Positions 1 through 7,330 of a stretch of DNA of 64,000 bases are shown piece after piece. The number at the start of each line of letters is the position of its first letter. Position 1 is the stretch's first letter. The stretch comes from Paractinoplanes tereljensis. Lineage in GTDB: Bacteria > Actinomycetota > Actinomycetes > Mycobacteriales > Micromonosporaceae. Under the pieces are notes generated by a model. That model worked only from the letters and a program-made list of their open reading frames with translations, was not told the origin of the DNA and made no database searches. The stretch lies in assembly GCF_016862435.1 (NCBI RefSeq), contig NZ_BOMY01000002.1, forward strand, positions 248,001-312,000. Reading direction: 5' to 3'. A program made the translations under genes and the position numbers.

Positions 1-2
1 AC

Positions 3-1481
3 CGCTTCTACCAGTGGGATCTCGACACCGTCCGGGCTCCGGCGGCCTGGGCCCGGACGACCGGCGCCGGTGTCACCGTCGCCGTGCTGGACAGCGGCGT
101 CGACGCCGGCCACCCCGACCTGGCCGGCCAGGTGCTGCCCGGCGCCGACCTGACCGACGGCACCGAGGGTCCGTCGCACGACGTGCACGGCCACGGCACG
201 CACGTCGCCGGCACGATCGCGGCGGCCACCGGCAACGGAACCGGCGTCGCCGGTATCGCCCCGGACGTCAAGATCCTGCCGGTCCGCGTCCTCGGGGACA
301 CCGGTGCCGGCTACATGTCGGTGGCCGCCCAGGGCGTCATCTGGGCCGCCGACCACGGCGCCGACGTGATCAACCTGTCGATCAGCGGCGCCACCGAGGA
401 ACAGTCGATGACGTACGCGATCGCGTACGCCCGCAGCCGGAACGTCGTGGTCGTCGCGGCCGCCGGCAACGACCGCCAGAAGGGCAACCCGGTCAGCTTC
501 CCGGGCGCCTCACCGGGTGTGATCGCGGTGGCGGCCACCGGCCAGGGCGATGCCGTGGCGCCGTTCTCGACGGCTGGTGCCTATGTGGACATTGCCGCCC
601 CGGGTGCCGGCATCGTGAGCACCTACCCCGGAAACCGTTACGTCGGCATGAACGGCACCTCGATGGCGACACCGCACATCGCCGCCGCGGCGGCGCTGCT
701 CCGCTCGGTCGACCGCACCCTCAACCCGGACCAGATCGAGGCGGCCCTCGAGTCGTCCGCCGTGGACCTGGGCGCGCCGGGACGCGACGACGACTACGGT
801 CACGGCCGGCTCGACATCGTGGCCGCGCTCGACAAGGCAACGACCCCGGAGCCGGCCCCGGCTGACCCCACGCCGACCGAGCCGACGCCGACGCCCACCC
901 AGACCGAAGAGCCCGAGCAGGACGTGATCGACGCTGGGGAGACCGAGCGCCAGGCCGAGTTCGGCGAGTCCACGACCACGTCGTTCACCGTCACCTCGGC
1001 GGCCGACCCGGTCGCCGGCCGGGAGGTCGACGTCTGTCTCTCGGTCGACGACGCCGACTTCACCTGCACCCGGGAGGTCACCGCCGCGGACGGCACCGTC
1101 ACCCGGGACCAGCCCGCCACCGCGCCGTTCCGGGTGCGGCTCGCGATCCCCGGCACCGAGACCACCGCGACCGTCTCCTACCGGGTGCGCGCCCACGTGA
1201 CGCTCAGCGCGGACGGACACGGCGCGATCACGGTCTCGATCGACGGGCTGGACGGGCAACGCGCGGTGCTGCAGAGCTCGGACGGAACGTACTGGTCGAC
1301 GGTGGGGACCTTCCCGGCCGCGAGCCAGGTCCGGATCGGCGGCCTCACCCCGGACACCCGCTACCGGGTGGTGCTGCCGATGACGCGGCGTTTCGTCGGC
1401 GTGATCAGCGAGACCGTGCAGCTCGGCGTCATCAGCGAGACCGTGCAGCTCAGCCCAGCGACGCCCATTCCCGGTCAATGA
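3..1481 (+). CDS. Subtilisin-like (S8) secreted serine protease, 5' partial
   Basis: This is the 3' part of a subtilisin-family endopeptidase; its start lies before the window. The catalytic domain is complete from the Asp strand on: Asp in VLDSGVD (codon at 90), His in HGHGTHVAG (codon at 192), Ser in NGTSMATP (codon at 660), and the oxyanion Asn in AAAGND. A Pro/Thr/Glu-rich linker (about nt 845-920) joins it to a beta-rich C-terminal module of about 170 residues whose end looks like a fibronectin-III strand pattern; its role is unknown. No C-terminal membrane helix is present, so it does not look like a type VII mycosin. The signal peptide and propeptide are outside the window, so secretion is inferred from the family. 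Its 3' end overlaps the convergent neighbour by 32 nt. Confidence 0.9.
   Translation, partial: RFYQWDLDTVRAPAAWARTTGAGVTVAVLDSGVDAGHPDLAGQVLPGADLTDGTEGPSHDVHGHGTHVAGTIAAATGNGTGVAGIAPDVKILPVRVLGDTGAGYMSVAAQGVIWAADHGADVINLSISGATEEQSMTYAIAYARSRNVVVVAAAGNDRQKGNPVSFPGASPGVIAVAATGQGDAVAPFSTAGAYVDIAAPGAGIVSTYPGNRYVGMNGTSMATPHIAAAAALLRSVDRTLNPDQIEAALESSAVDLGAPGRDDDYGHGRLDIVAALDKATTPEPAPADPTPTEPTPTPTQTEEPEQDVIDAGETERQAEFGESTTTSFTVTSAADPVAGREVDVCLSVDDADFTCTREVTAADGTVTRDQPATAPFRVRLAIPGTETTATVSYRVRAHVTLSADGHGAITVSIDGLDGQRAVLQSSDGTYWSTVGTFPAASQVRIGGLTPDTRYRVVLPMTRRFVGVISETVQLGVISETVQLSPATPIPGQ
1398..1451 (+). repeat. 27-bp tandem duplication in the protease 3' end
   Basis: Nine codons (residues GVISETVQL, counted from the preceding Gly) occur twice in direct tandem, at 1398-1424 and 1425-1451, with a single silent gtg/gtc difference. 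It is in frame and lies just before the stop, so it looks like a recent slippage duplication that lengthens the C-terminal strand. Confidence 0.85.
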
Positions 1482-2169
1482 CCTTGACGCTGGTCGCGGT
1501 GGACGGGTGCCCGCCGTGGTCCACCAGGATCGTCGCCACGCTCTTGGTCGCCGAGGTGCGCCAGCAGAGCAGCAGGTTCGGCTGACGGGCCGGCTTGGCG
1601 TTCTCGCTGAAGTGCAGGTCCTGCGTGCATTCGGCGTCGCCCACCGGCCGGCCACCGTTGGCCGCCCACAGCAGTTCCCGGTGCCCGGTCAGGTCGAATC
1701 GGGCGGTGATGATGCGCAGCGTCCCGTTCGGCAGGCGCTCCTCGCGCTCGGTGACCAGGCTGGGCTCCTCGCCCGCGGCGGTCAGTGCGGGCTGCACCGG
1801 GGCCCCGGCCCGCTCGGCCGCCTCCCGGGCGGCCCGGATCTCGTCCGCCGGCAGCATCGGCATCGAGGCCGACGCCGCCGGGCTGATCGAGTGCTTGACC
1901 GCGCTCTTGGTGGCGACCACCGCCGAAGCGGCCGGCGAGGCTGACGGCGACGGCGTCTCCGGCACGAACGCGTCCGCCTCGCCGGTCGAGGTGACGGTCG
2001 GTCCGGCGGCGTCGGTGGTCACCGTGCTGTTGCGGTGGTCGATGATCTGGGCGGTGACGACGTACGCCCCGGCGCCGAGCACCGCGCCCAGCCCGACCAC
2101 GCCGACCGCGAGTTGCTTGCGGCGCTGGACTTTGCGGCGGTTGACGGCCGAGGACTCGTAATCGCTCAT
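1450..2169 (-). CDS. Single-pass membrane-anchored protein of unknown function
   Basis: A 239-residue protein that I cannot assign to a family. The start chosen is the ATG of MSDYESS; the frame is open further upstream but that extension carries no plausible start context. A basic N-terminus (NRRKVQRRKQ) is followed by one hydrophobic helix (about residues 20-42), then a Ser/Pro/Ala-rich stretch and an extracytoplasmic domain of about 130 residues with two Cys (in DAECTQDL and LLLCWR) that could form a disulfide. The topology is N-in with the bulk outside. It converges on the S8 protease gene with a 32-nt overlap, and it shares a short divergent promoter region with the sulfite-oxidase-like operon. 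Confidence 0.7.
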   Translation of the reverse strand: MSDYESSAVNRRKVQRRKQLAVGVVGLGAVLGAGAYVVTAQIIDHRNSTVTTDAAGPTVTSTGEADAFVPETPSPSASPAASAVVATKSAVKHSISPAASASMPMLPADEIRAAREAAERAGAPVQPALTAAGEEPSLVTEREERLPNGTLRIITARFDLTGHRELLWAANGGRPVGDAECTQDLHFSENAKPARQPNLLLCWRTSATKSVATILVDHGGHPSTATSVKVIDREWASLG

Positions 2170-2238
2170 CTCCCAATGGTTCCAAAGGATCGGATAAATC
2201 GCGCTAAAACGGCGAAGCGGCGCGATCAGCCTCACCAA

Positions 2239-2273
2239 GATCATTTAAGAACAGGCTGCCGCTGGAAATGATC
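2239..2273. promoter_or_regulatory. Inverted repeat in the divergent promoter region
   Basis: Perfect 8-bp arms GATCATTT (2239-2246) and AAATGATC (2266-2273), 19 nt apart, lie 21 nt before the start of the sulfite-oxidase-like gene in an AT-richer stretch between two divergent genes. This could be an operator. No regulator gene is adjacent. Confidence 0.35.
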
Positions 2274-2293
2274 ATGCGGTTTACTCAGGAACC

Positions 2294-2893
2294 ATGGGCA
2301 TCATCTCCCGAGGGTTCGGCGGCCGGCGACGCGAGTCGGTCCCCGGGCTGCCACCCGGTCAATATCTGACTCACGACTTCCCGGTGCTCAGCGCCGGCCC
2401 GACGCCACGCATCCCGCTCGACCGGTGGAGCTTCACGGTCGCCACCGAGACCGGCGAGAAGAAGAAGTGGAACTGGCAGGAATTCACGGCCCTCGAGAGC
2501 GAGGACGTGACCGTCGACATCCACTGCGTCACGAAATGGTCGAAGCTCGGCACAACCTGGCGCGGCGTCGCTCTGGACACACTGCTCGCCGACGTCGAGA
2601 CTGCTGCCGACTACACGATGGTGCACAGCTTCGGCGGCTACACCACGAACGTACCGATGGAAGATCTGCTGGACGGAAAAGCGTGGATCGCCTATAAGTT
2701 CGACGGCGAGGATCTTGAGCCGGAGCACGGTGGGCCGGCCCGCATGCTGATCCCACACCTGTACTTCTGGAAGTCGGCGAAATGGGTCAACGGCCTGACG
2801 CTGATGAACGACGATGAGCCCGGCTTCTGGGAAGCGGCCGGCTACCACATGTACGGAGACCCATGGCTCGAGCAGCGTTACCAGGGCGACTGA
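2294..2893 (+). CDS. Cytoplasmic sulfite-oxidase-like molybdopterin oxidoreductase
   Basis: A 199-residue protein of the sulfite oxidase/YedY molybdopterin superfamily, in the short soluble subfamily. It spans one Oxidored_molyb domain (about residues 30-185). Cys78 in DIHCVTKW is the expected Mo-ligating cysteine, and LIPHLYFWKSAKWV is the conserved C-terminal segment. There is no signal peptide or Tat motif, unlike periplasmic YedY, so it should act in the cytoplasm. The physiological substrate of this subfamily is not established to my knowledge. Its last 31 nt overlap the downstream FAD/NAD reductase gene, a likely electron-transfer partner, so the two probably form one enzyme system. Confidence 0.85.
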   Translation: MGIISRGFGGRRRESVPGLPPGQYLTHDFPVLSAGPTPRIPLDRWSFTVATETGEKKKWNWQEFTALESEDVTVDIHCVTKWSKLGTTWRGVALDTLLADVETAADYTMVHSFGGYTTNVPMEDLLDGKAWIAYKFDGEDLEPEHGGPARMLIPHLYFWKSAKWVNGLTLMNDDEPGFWEAAGYHMYGDPWLEQRYQGD

Positions 2894-3594
2894 CCTGGCG
2901 GGCGGCCACCCTGGTCGGCGAGCGGCGGGAAACGCCGTCGGCGCGGACCCTCGTGCTCGACGTGCCGGACTGGCCGGGCCACCTCGCCGGGCAGCACGTC
3001 GACGTCCGGCTGACGGCGCCGGACGGCTACAGCGCGCAGCGAAGTTACTCGATCGCTTCCGCCTGGGACGACAAAACCGTCGAATTGACCATCCAGCGCG
3101 TCGAGGACGGCGAGGTCTCGCCCTATCTCATCGACGACCTCCAAGTGGGTGACCAGCTCGAACTACGCGGGCCGGTCGGCGGCTGGTTCGTCTGGCGAGA
3201 GAAACAGACGGCGCCGGTACTCCTGCTGGCGGGCGGTTCCGGGGTGGTCCCGCTGATGGCGATGATCCGCGCCCGGGGCACGGCCAAGGGCAAACAGCCG
3301 TTCCGGCTGATCTATTCGGTGCGCACGCCGGAGGATGCCTGTTACGCCCAGGAGCTTTCCCGGCGCGTACGGGATGAGCCTGGTCTTGATGTGCATTTCG
3401 TCTACACCCGGGTCAGTCCGCGCAAGAGGATCGACGTGGCCACGATCAACAGCTACGGTTGGCCCGCCGACTTCACCCCGGACTGCTACGTCTGCGGTCC
3501 GACCACATTCGTCGAGGCCGCCGCCGACATTCTGGTGGCTCTCGGCCATGACCCCAAGCGCATCCGCACGGAACGCTTCGGAGGCACGTCATGA
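2863..3594 (+). CDS. Ferredoxin-NADP reductase-type FAD/NAD(P) oxidoreductase
   Basis: A 243-residue flavin reductase of the ferredoxin-NADP reductase superfamily. The N-terminal FAD barrel carries RSYSIAS (residues 60-66). The NAD(P) domain shows LLLAGGSGVVPLMAM (about 117-131), and the C-terminal CGPTTFVEAA loop is typical. No 2Fe-2S domain is fused. It should move electrons between NAD(P)H and the overlapping molybdenum enzyme; direction and partner are inferred from context. Translation is coupled on both sides: a 31-nt overlap upstream and an ATGA overlap with the downstream zinc-ribbon gene. Confidence 0.85.
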   Translation: MARAALPGRLTWRAATLVGERRETPSARTLVLDVPDWPGHLAGQHVDVRLTAPDGYSAQRSYSIASAWDDKTVELTIQRVEDGEVSPYLIDDLQVGDQLELRGPVGGWFVWREKQTAPVLLLAGGSGVVPLMAMIRARGTAKGKQPFRLIYSVRTPEDACYAQELSRRVRDEPGLDVHFVYTRVSPRKRIDVATINSYGWPADFTPDCYVCGPTTFVEAAADILVALGHDPKRIRTERFGGTS

Positions 3595-3854
3595 ACCCTC
3601 TGGACGGCAACGCCATGGCCGGTGACCTCCGGGAGCTCTTCACGGTCGACGTGACCGCGGCGCACTACACGTGTGCCGGCTGCGGTCACGCCGACGCGGT
3701 CGGGGCCCTGATCCTGTGGGGGCAGGAAATGGGCCACGTGGGCCGCTGCCCCACCTGCGAAGACGTTGTCCTGCGCGTGGTCACCGCTCCCGACCGGGTC
3801 TTTCTCGACCTGCGCGGGTCGGTCCGCCTCGAGCTCCCCCGCACGGGCTCCTGA
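3591..3854 (+). CDS. DUF6510-type zinc-ribbon protein
   Basis: An 87-residue protein starting within the ATGA overlap at the end of the reductase gene. Two CxxC pairs, C28/C31 (TCAGCGH) and C53/C56 (RCPTCE), form a zinc ribbon, followed by a short beta-rich tail. It matches what I recall of the DUF6510 family, which is found beside sulfite-oxidase-like and ferredoxin-reductase genes in actinobacteria. The function is unknown; a small metal-binding accessory or redox-adaptor role is only a guess from the operon. Confidence 0.75.
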   Translation: MNPLDGNAMAGDLRELFTVDVTAAHYTCAGCGHADAVGALILWGQEMGHVGRCPTCEDVVLRVVTAPDRVFLDLRGSVRLELPRTGS

Positions 3855-3867
3855 GCCGGCCGGCCCG

Positions 3868-5607
3868 ATGTTCCGCCCCGCCGACCCGGGCGTTCCGGTG
3901 GATGACGATCTGCTGGCCGTGCTGGGCCGGGACAGCTCCGCGACCGGTCCCGACCTGGTGGCCACGATCCGGGCTGCCCAGGACGAGGTGGTCGGCACCG
4001 CGCTCGACCGCGTCCTGATCGTTCAGGGCGGTCCGGGCACCGGCAAGACGATGACGGCGCTGCGCCGGGTGGCCTGGCTGCTCGACGAGGGTCTGCTCGA
4101 CGACGCCGAGACGCTGGTGGTGGGCCCGTCCGAGGCGTTCTCCCGGTTCACCGACGACGTACTGACCGGCTGGGGTTACGACCGGGTGGTGCATCGCTCG
4201 GTGCGCGGGCTGCTGCACTCGGCCGACGGCGTACGCGAGGACGCGCCGAAGGTCTCCCGGCTCAAGGGTGAGTCCCGGATGGCAGGCCTGTTGAAGCGGG
4301 CCTTCGAGGAATACCGGAACCGCACCCCCGACGAGCTGCCGTCCTCGATCGAGGTGAGCGGCGAGACGGTGAAGCTCAATCCGGTCTCGCTGCGCCAGGT
4401 GATCGACACCGCGCGGGCCAGCGAGGCACCGCCCGGCGATCGGCGCCGCATCCTGCGCGCGGTGCTGGTCGCCGCGACCCAGGACCCCCGGCAGATCCTG
4501 GAGGCGGCCGACCTGCTGGCCGACCGGCTGTGGCCGCCGCTGGAACCGGAGCGGTTCCTGCGCGACCTGTTCGGTTCGCGCACGCTTCTGGCCGCGGCGT
4601 CCGGCGGCGAGTTCACCGACCGGGAGGTCGCGTCGCTGTACCGCTCGGCCGACGAGGACGGCTGGAGCGACGCCGACCTGCCGCTGCTCGACGAGGCCGG
4701 GCACCTGATCGGGGACGGGCCGAAGGGCTTCGTGCACGTGGTGGTCGACGAGGCGCAGGACCTCTCGCCGATGCAGTTGCGGGCGATCGCCCGGCGGTCG
4801 CGCGACGGTTCGATGACGGTGGTCGGTGACATCGCCCAGTCGACCGGCCTGTGGGCTCGCGACGACTGGCACGACCTAGTGGCGCAGTTGCCGTCGAAGA
4901 TCCCGCACGAGCACCGGGAACTGCGGTTCGGTTACCGCATCCCGCGGCAGATCTTCGATCTGGCCGCGGAGCTGCTGCCGATGGCCGCGCCGAGCGTGCC
5001 GGCGCCCACCGCCGTACGCGACGGGACGTCCGACCCGGTGATCGTGCCGACCGGTCCGGCGACCCGGGCCGCCCTGGTGGCCGCGGCCGCCGCCGAGCAC
5101 GCCGACCGGGGCCGCTCGGTGGCCGTGGTGTGCCCGGCCCGCTGCCGCGAGGAGGTCGAGGCGGCGCTGGACGAGGAGGGCCTGCCCTGGCACCCGGCCG
5201 GCGAGGACGAGCCCGGCGGCGCCGGGGTCGCGCTGCTAGCCCCGCACGAGGCCAAGGGCCTGGAGTTCGACGCGACGGTGGTGGTCGAGCCGGGACACAT
5301 CCTGGACGACGACCCGCGCGGGCACCGGCTGCTGTACATCGCGCTGACCCGGGCCACCGGCTACCTGCACCTGATCGGCGCGGCCGACGACCTGCCGGTC
5401 GAGTTCCCGCCCCCGCCTCCGGTGGCGGCGGCCGAGATCCCCGCGCCCCGGCCGAGAGAACCCGAGCCGGAGCTGGACCCGGCGGTGCGGGAGTCGATCG
5501 ACATGGTGGTGCAGTCGCTGGCCGAGACGCTGCTGGCGACGCTCACCCCGGAGTTGTGGCCGGTGGCGATGCGCCGCCTGGAAGCGCTGATCAACCCCGA
5601 GCTCTAG
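3868..5607 (+). CDS. Short superfamily I (UvrD/HelD-like) helicase or ATPase
   Basis: A 579-residue superfamily I nucleoside triphosphatase. The start chosen is the ATG of MFRPADPG, 13 nt after the preceding stop; the frame is open further upstream but overlaps the zinc-ribbon gene. Walker A is GGPGTGKT (residues 54-61), Walker B VDEAQDLSPMQLRAI (about 293), then VVGDIAQSTG (motif III), FGYRIPRQI (motif IV), HEAKGLEFD (motif V) and ALTRATGYL (motif VI, about 493). These motif variants resemble HelD/HelR, the RNA-polymerase-recycling ATPases, but the long N-terminal coiled coil of HelD is missing. A role on DNA or on RNA polymerase cannot be decided from sequence. The C-terminus ends in a Pro/Glu-rich linker and a short helical tail. 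Confidence 0.8.
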   Translation: MFRPADPGVPVDDDLLAVLGRDSSATGPDLVATIRAAQDEVVGTALDRVLIVQGGPGTGKTMTALRRVAWLLDEGLLDDAETLVVGPSEAFSRFTDDVLTGWGYDRVVHRSVRGLLHSADGVREDAPKVSRLKGESRMAGLLKRAFEEYRNRTPDELPSSIEVSGETVKLNPVSLRQVIDTARASEAPPGDRRRILRAVLVAATQDPRQILEAADLLADRLWPPLEPERFLRDLFGSRTLLAAASGGEFTDREVASLYRSADEDGWSDADLPLLDEAGHLIGDGPKGFVHVVVDEAQDLSPMQLRAIARRSRDGSMTVVGDIAQSTGLWARDDWHDLVAQLPSKIPHEHRELRFGYRIPRQIFDLAAELLPMAAPSVPAPTAVRDGTSDPVIVPTGPATRAALVAAAAAEHADRGRSVAVVCPARCREEVEAALDEEGLPWHPAGEDEPGGAGVALLAPHEAKGLEFDATVVVEPGHILDDDPRGHRLLYIALTRATGYLHLIGAADDLPVEFPPPPPVAAAEIPAPRPREPEPELDPAVRESIDMVVQSLAETLLATLTPELWPVAMRRLEALINPEL

Positions 5608-5972
5608 CCCAGCCGGCCGCGGATACGCTGCCCGAGCGAGGGTGACGGACGGGGAACCGGGCGCGGCGTGGACGGCCGGGAGCGCCCGACCGGGCGGTCG
5701 TAATCGGCGGTGGCGATGGCCTCGATGATCTGACCGTCACCGAAGTTCTCCGAGTCGGGGATCGAGGCGACGTAGCCCACCAGGATCCCGTTGCGCATGA
5801 TCTGGGCTTCGAGTCCGGCTGTGCCGTCGTTGTCCCAGATGGCCTCGCGCCCGTCCGGGAGGACCACCCGGATGCCGTACTGCGTGATGCCGGCCTGCGG
5901 CAGCTTGACGTGGGCGAAGACGTTGCGAGTGCGGAGTGTTTCGACGACCCGGCGTGCCCGTTCTTCTTCCAT
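5604..5972 (-). CDS. Small soluble protein of unknown function
   Basis: A 122-residue protein that I do not recognise. Its N-terminal 90 residues look like a compact alpha/beta domain (start MEEERARRVVETLRTR, middle VVLPDGREAIWDND). The C-terminus is a basic, Pro/Arg/Ser-rich tail (SRPSTPRPVPRPSPS). There is no signal peptide or membrane helix. It overlaps the helicase gene tail-to-tail by 4 nt and diverges from the SGNH hydrolase gene across a region with a strong inverted repeat. Confidence 0.6.
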   Translation of the reverse strand: MEEERARRVVETLRTRNVFAHVKLPQAGITQYGIRVVLPDGREAIWDNDGTAGLEAQIMRNGILVGYVASIPDSENFGDGQIIEAIATADYDRPVGRSRPSTPRPVPRPSPSLGQRIRGRLG

Positions 5973-6026
5973 GCTCAGACGGTAATGCGATCAACTGTGC
6001 GAACCCTGAAAGCGTACTCGGCCGTA

Positions 6027-6056
6027 CCGATAAATACATGACGTTCTATTTATCGG
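6027..6056. promoter_or_regulatory. Long inverted repeat, probable operator
   Basis: Perfect 10-bp arms CCGATAAATA (6027-6036) and TATTTATCGG (6047-6056), 10 nt apart, lie in the 155-nt divergent region between the small unknown gene (start 5972) and the SGNH hydrolase gene (start 6128). A second short palindrome, TACCG-TT-CGGTA, follows at 6067-6078. The AT-rich arms stand out from the surrounding GC-rich DNA. This is consistent with a dimeric repressor site; the regulator is unknown. Confidence 0.5.
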
Positions 6057-6127
6057 CGCGCGAGCCTACCGTTCGGTAACCGGAGCGCTTCGGCTTTCTG
6101 TCCCCCACCAGGACCGGAGGCCACCCG

Positions 6128-6919
6128 ATGAGCAGGCGCAACCTCGTCCTCGCCAGTCTCGTCAGCACCACGATGCTCACTCTCGGCGTCGCTGCCCCCG
6201 CCGCCGCGGCATCCACCATCGACTATGTCGCGCTGGGCGACTCGTACTCCTCGGGCGTCGGCGCGCCCGGGCAGGTCGGCACGTGCTCGCGCAGCCCGAA
6301 CGGCTACCCCGGCCAGTGGGTCAGCCGCAACGCCCCCAAGTCGTTCACCGACCTGACCTGCGGCGGCGCCGTAACCGGCGACGTCCTGTCGACCCAGGCC
6401 CCGGCCATCCCGAGCGGGACCGACCTGATCAGCATCACCATCGGCGGCAACGACGCGGGCTTCGCGCCGACCGTGCTGACCTGCCAGTTCGCCAGCGACG
6501 CGACGTGCGCCGCCACCGTCGCGGACGCGATCGACGACATCACCACGACCCTGCCCGCGAAGCTGGACTCCAGCTACGCGGCGATCAAGGCGAAGGCCCC
6601 GGCCGCGAAGATCGTGGTCCTCGGCTATCCCCTGCTGTTCGACACCGCGTCGTCGTCCTGCGGTCTCACCGGGATGAGCCTGGCCAAGCGCCGGGTGCTC
6701 AACTCCGGTGCCGGGGTGCTCGACGACCTGATCCGCGATCGGGTGGCGGCGGCCGGACTGACCTGGTCCGACGTCCGCGACGAGTTCGCCGGCCACGGGA
6801 TCTGCGCGGCCTCGGCCTGGCTCAACGGCCTGACCGTGATCCCCGCGCAGAATTCCTTCCACCCGACCAAGACCGGTTACACGAGCGGCTATCTGCCGGC
6901 CTTCACCGGCGCAATCTAG
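6128..6919 (+). CDS. Secreted SGNH/GDSL-family lipase or esterase
   Basis: A 263-residue secreted SGNH hydrolase. A Sec signal peptide with a basic start, hydrophobic core and APAAAAS cleavage region (about residue 28) precedes the domain. Block I is GDSYSSG with nucleophile Ser39, block III is GGNDAG (about 107-112), and block V is SFHPT with the catalytic His (about residue 244). Five or more Cys outside the catalytic blocks suggest disulfides, as in actinomycete secreted SGNH lipases. The ribosome site GGACCGGAGG lies before the ATG. It should hydrolyse extracellular esters; the natural substrate cannot be told. It is followed by T-rich patches and a hairpin. Confidence 0.9.
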   Translation: MSRRNLVLASLVSTTMLTLGVAAPAAAASTIDYVALGDSYSSGVGAPGQVGTCSRSPNGYPGQWVSRNAPKSFTDLTCGGAVTGDVLSTQAPAIPSGTDLISITIGGNDAGFAPTVLTCQFASDATCAATVADAIDDITTTLPAKLDSSYAAIKAKAPAAKIVVLGYPLLFDTASSSCGLTGMSLAKRRVLNSGAGVLDDLIRDRVAAAGLTWSDVRDEFAGHGICAASAWLNGLTVIPAQNSFHPTKTGYTSGYLPAFTGAI

Positions 6920-6950
6920 AACCTTTTTGCACCTTTTTCGGGACCACGGG

Positions 6951-6972
6951 ATCCTCCCAGCTTTGGGAGGAT
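6951..6972 (+). promoter_or_regulatory. 9-bp hairpin enclosing the ribosome-binding site of the next gene
   Basis: Arms ATCCTCCCA (6951-6959) and TGGGAGGAT (6964-6972) pair perfectly around a GCTT loop. The 3' arm contains the Shine-Dalgarno sequence GGGAGG (6965-6970), 9 nt before the ATG at 6980. The structure can therefore act as a weak terminator for the lipase and would also mask the ribosome site of the following gene. Confidence 0.6.
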
Positions 6973-6979
6973 CTCCGCC

Positions 6980-7312
6980 ATGGTTCGTCTCTACTCGCTG
7001 TTCGTGCTCCTGGACCTCGCGCTGCTCGTGGTCGCCCTGATCGACTGCCTCTCCGCCGAGGAGTCGTCGATCCGGGCGCTGCCGCGAGTGGCGTGGGTGT
7101 TCGTCATCCTGCTGTTCTCGCCGATCGGCGCGATCGCCTGGTTCGTCGCCGGCCGGCCGGCCCCGCCGGTGCGGCTGAGCAACGGCACGGTCTGGCGCCC
7201 GGGCAACGGTTTCCCGGAAGACCAGCGTCCGGGCCGGCGCTCGAGCGCCCCCGACGACGACCCGGAATTCCTGCGCAGCCTGTCCGACAAGCTGCGGGCA
7301 GACCCGGAATAG
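6980..7312 (+). CDS. PLDc_N-type small membrane protein
   Basis: A 110-residue protein with two membrane helices (about residues 5-23 and 36-57) separated by a short loop, the pattern of the phospholipase-D-nuclease N-terminal (PLDc_N) family: LFSPIGAIAWFVAGRP is the characteristic second-helix segment. The C-terminal 50 residues are hydrophilic and Pro/Arg/Asp-rich. No catalytic HKD motif is present, so it is a stand-alone membrane module of unknown function. Translation may be limited by the hairpin that covers its ribosome site. It sits 18 nt before the methyltransferase gene. Confidence 0.75.
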   Translation: MVRLYSLFVLLDLALLVVALIDCLSAEESSIRALPRVAWVFVILLFSPIGAIAWFVAGRPAPPVRLSNGTVWRPGNGFPEDQRPGRRSSAPDDDPEFLRSLSDKLRADPE

Positions 7313-7330
7313 AGCGGGCACGATGAGCGG

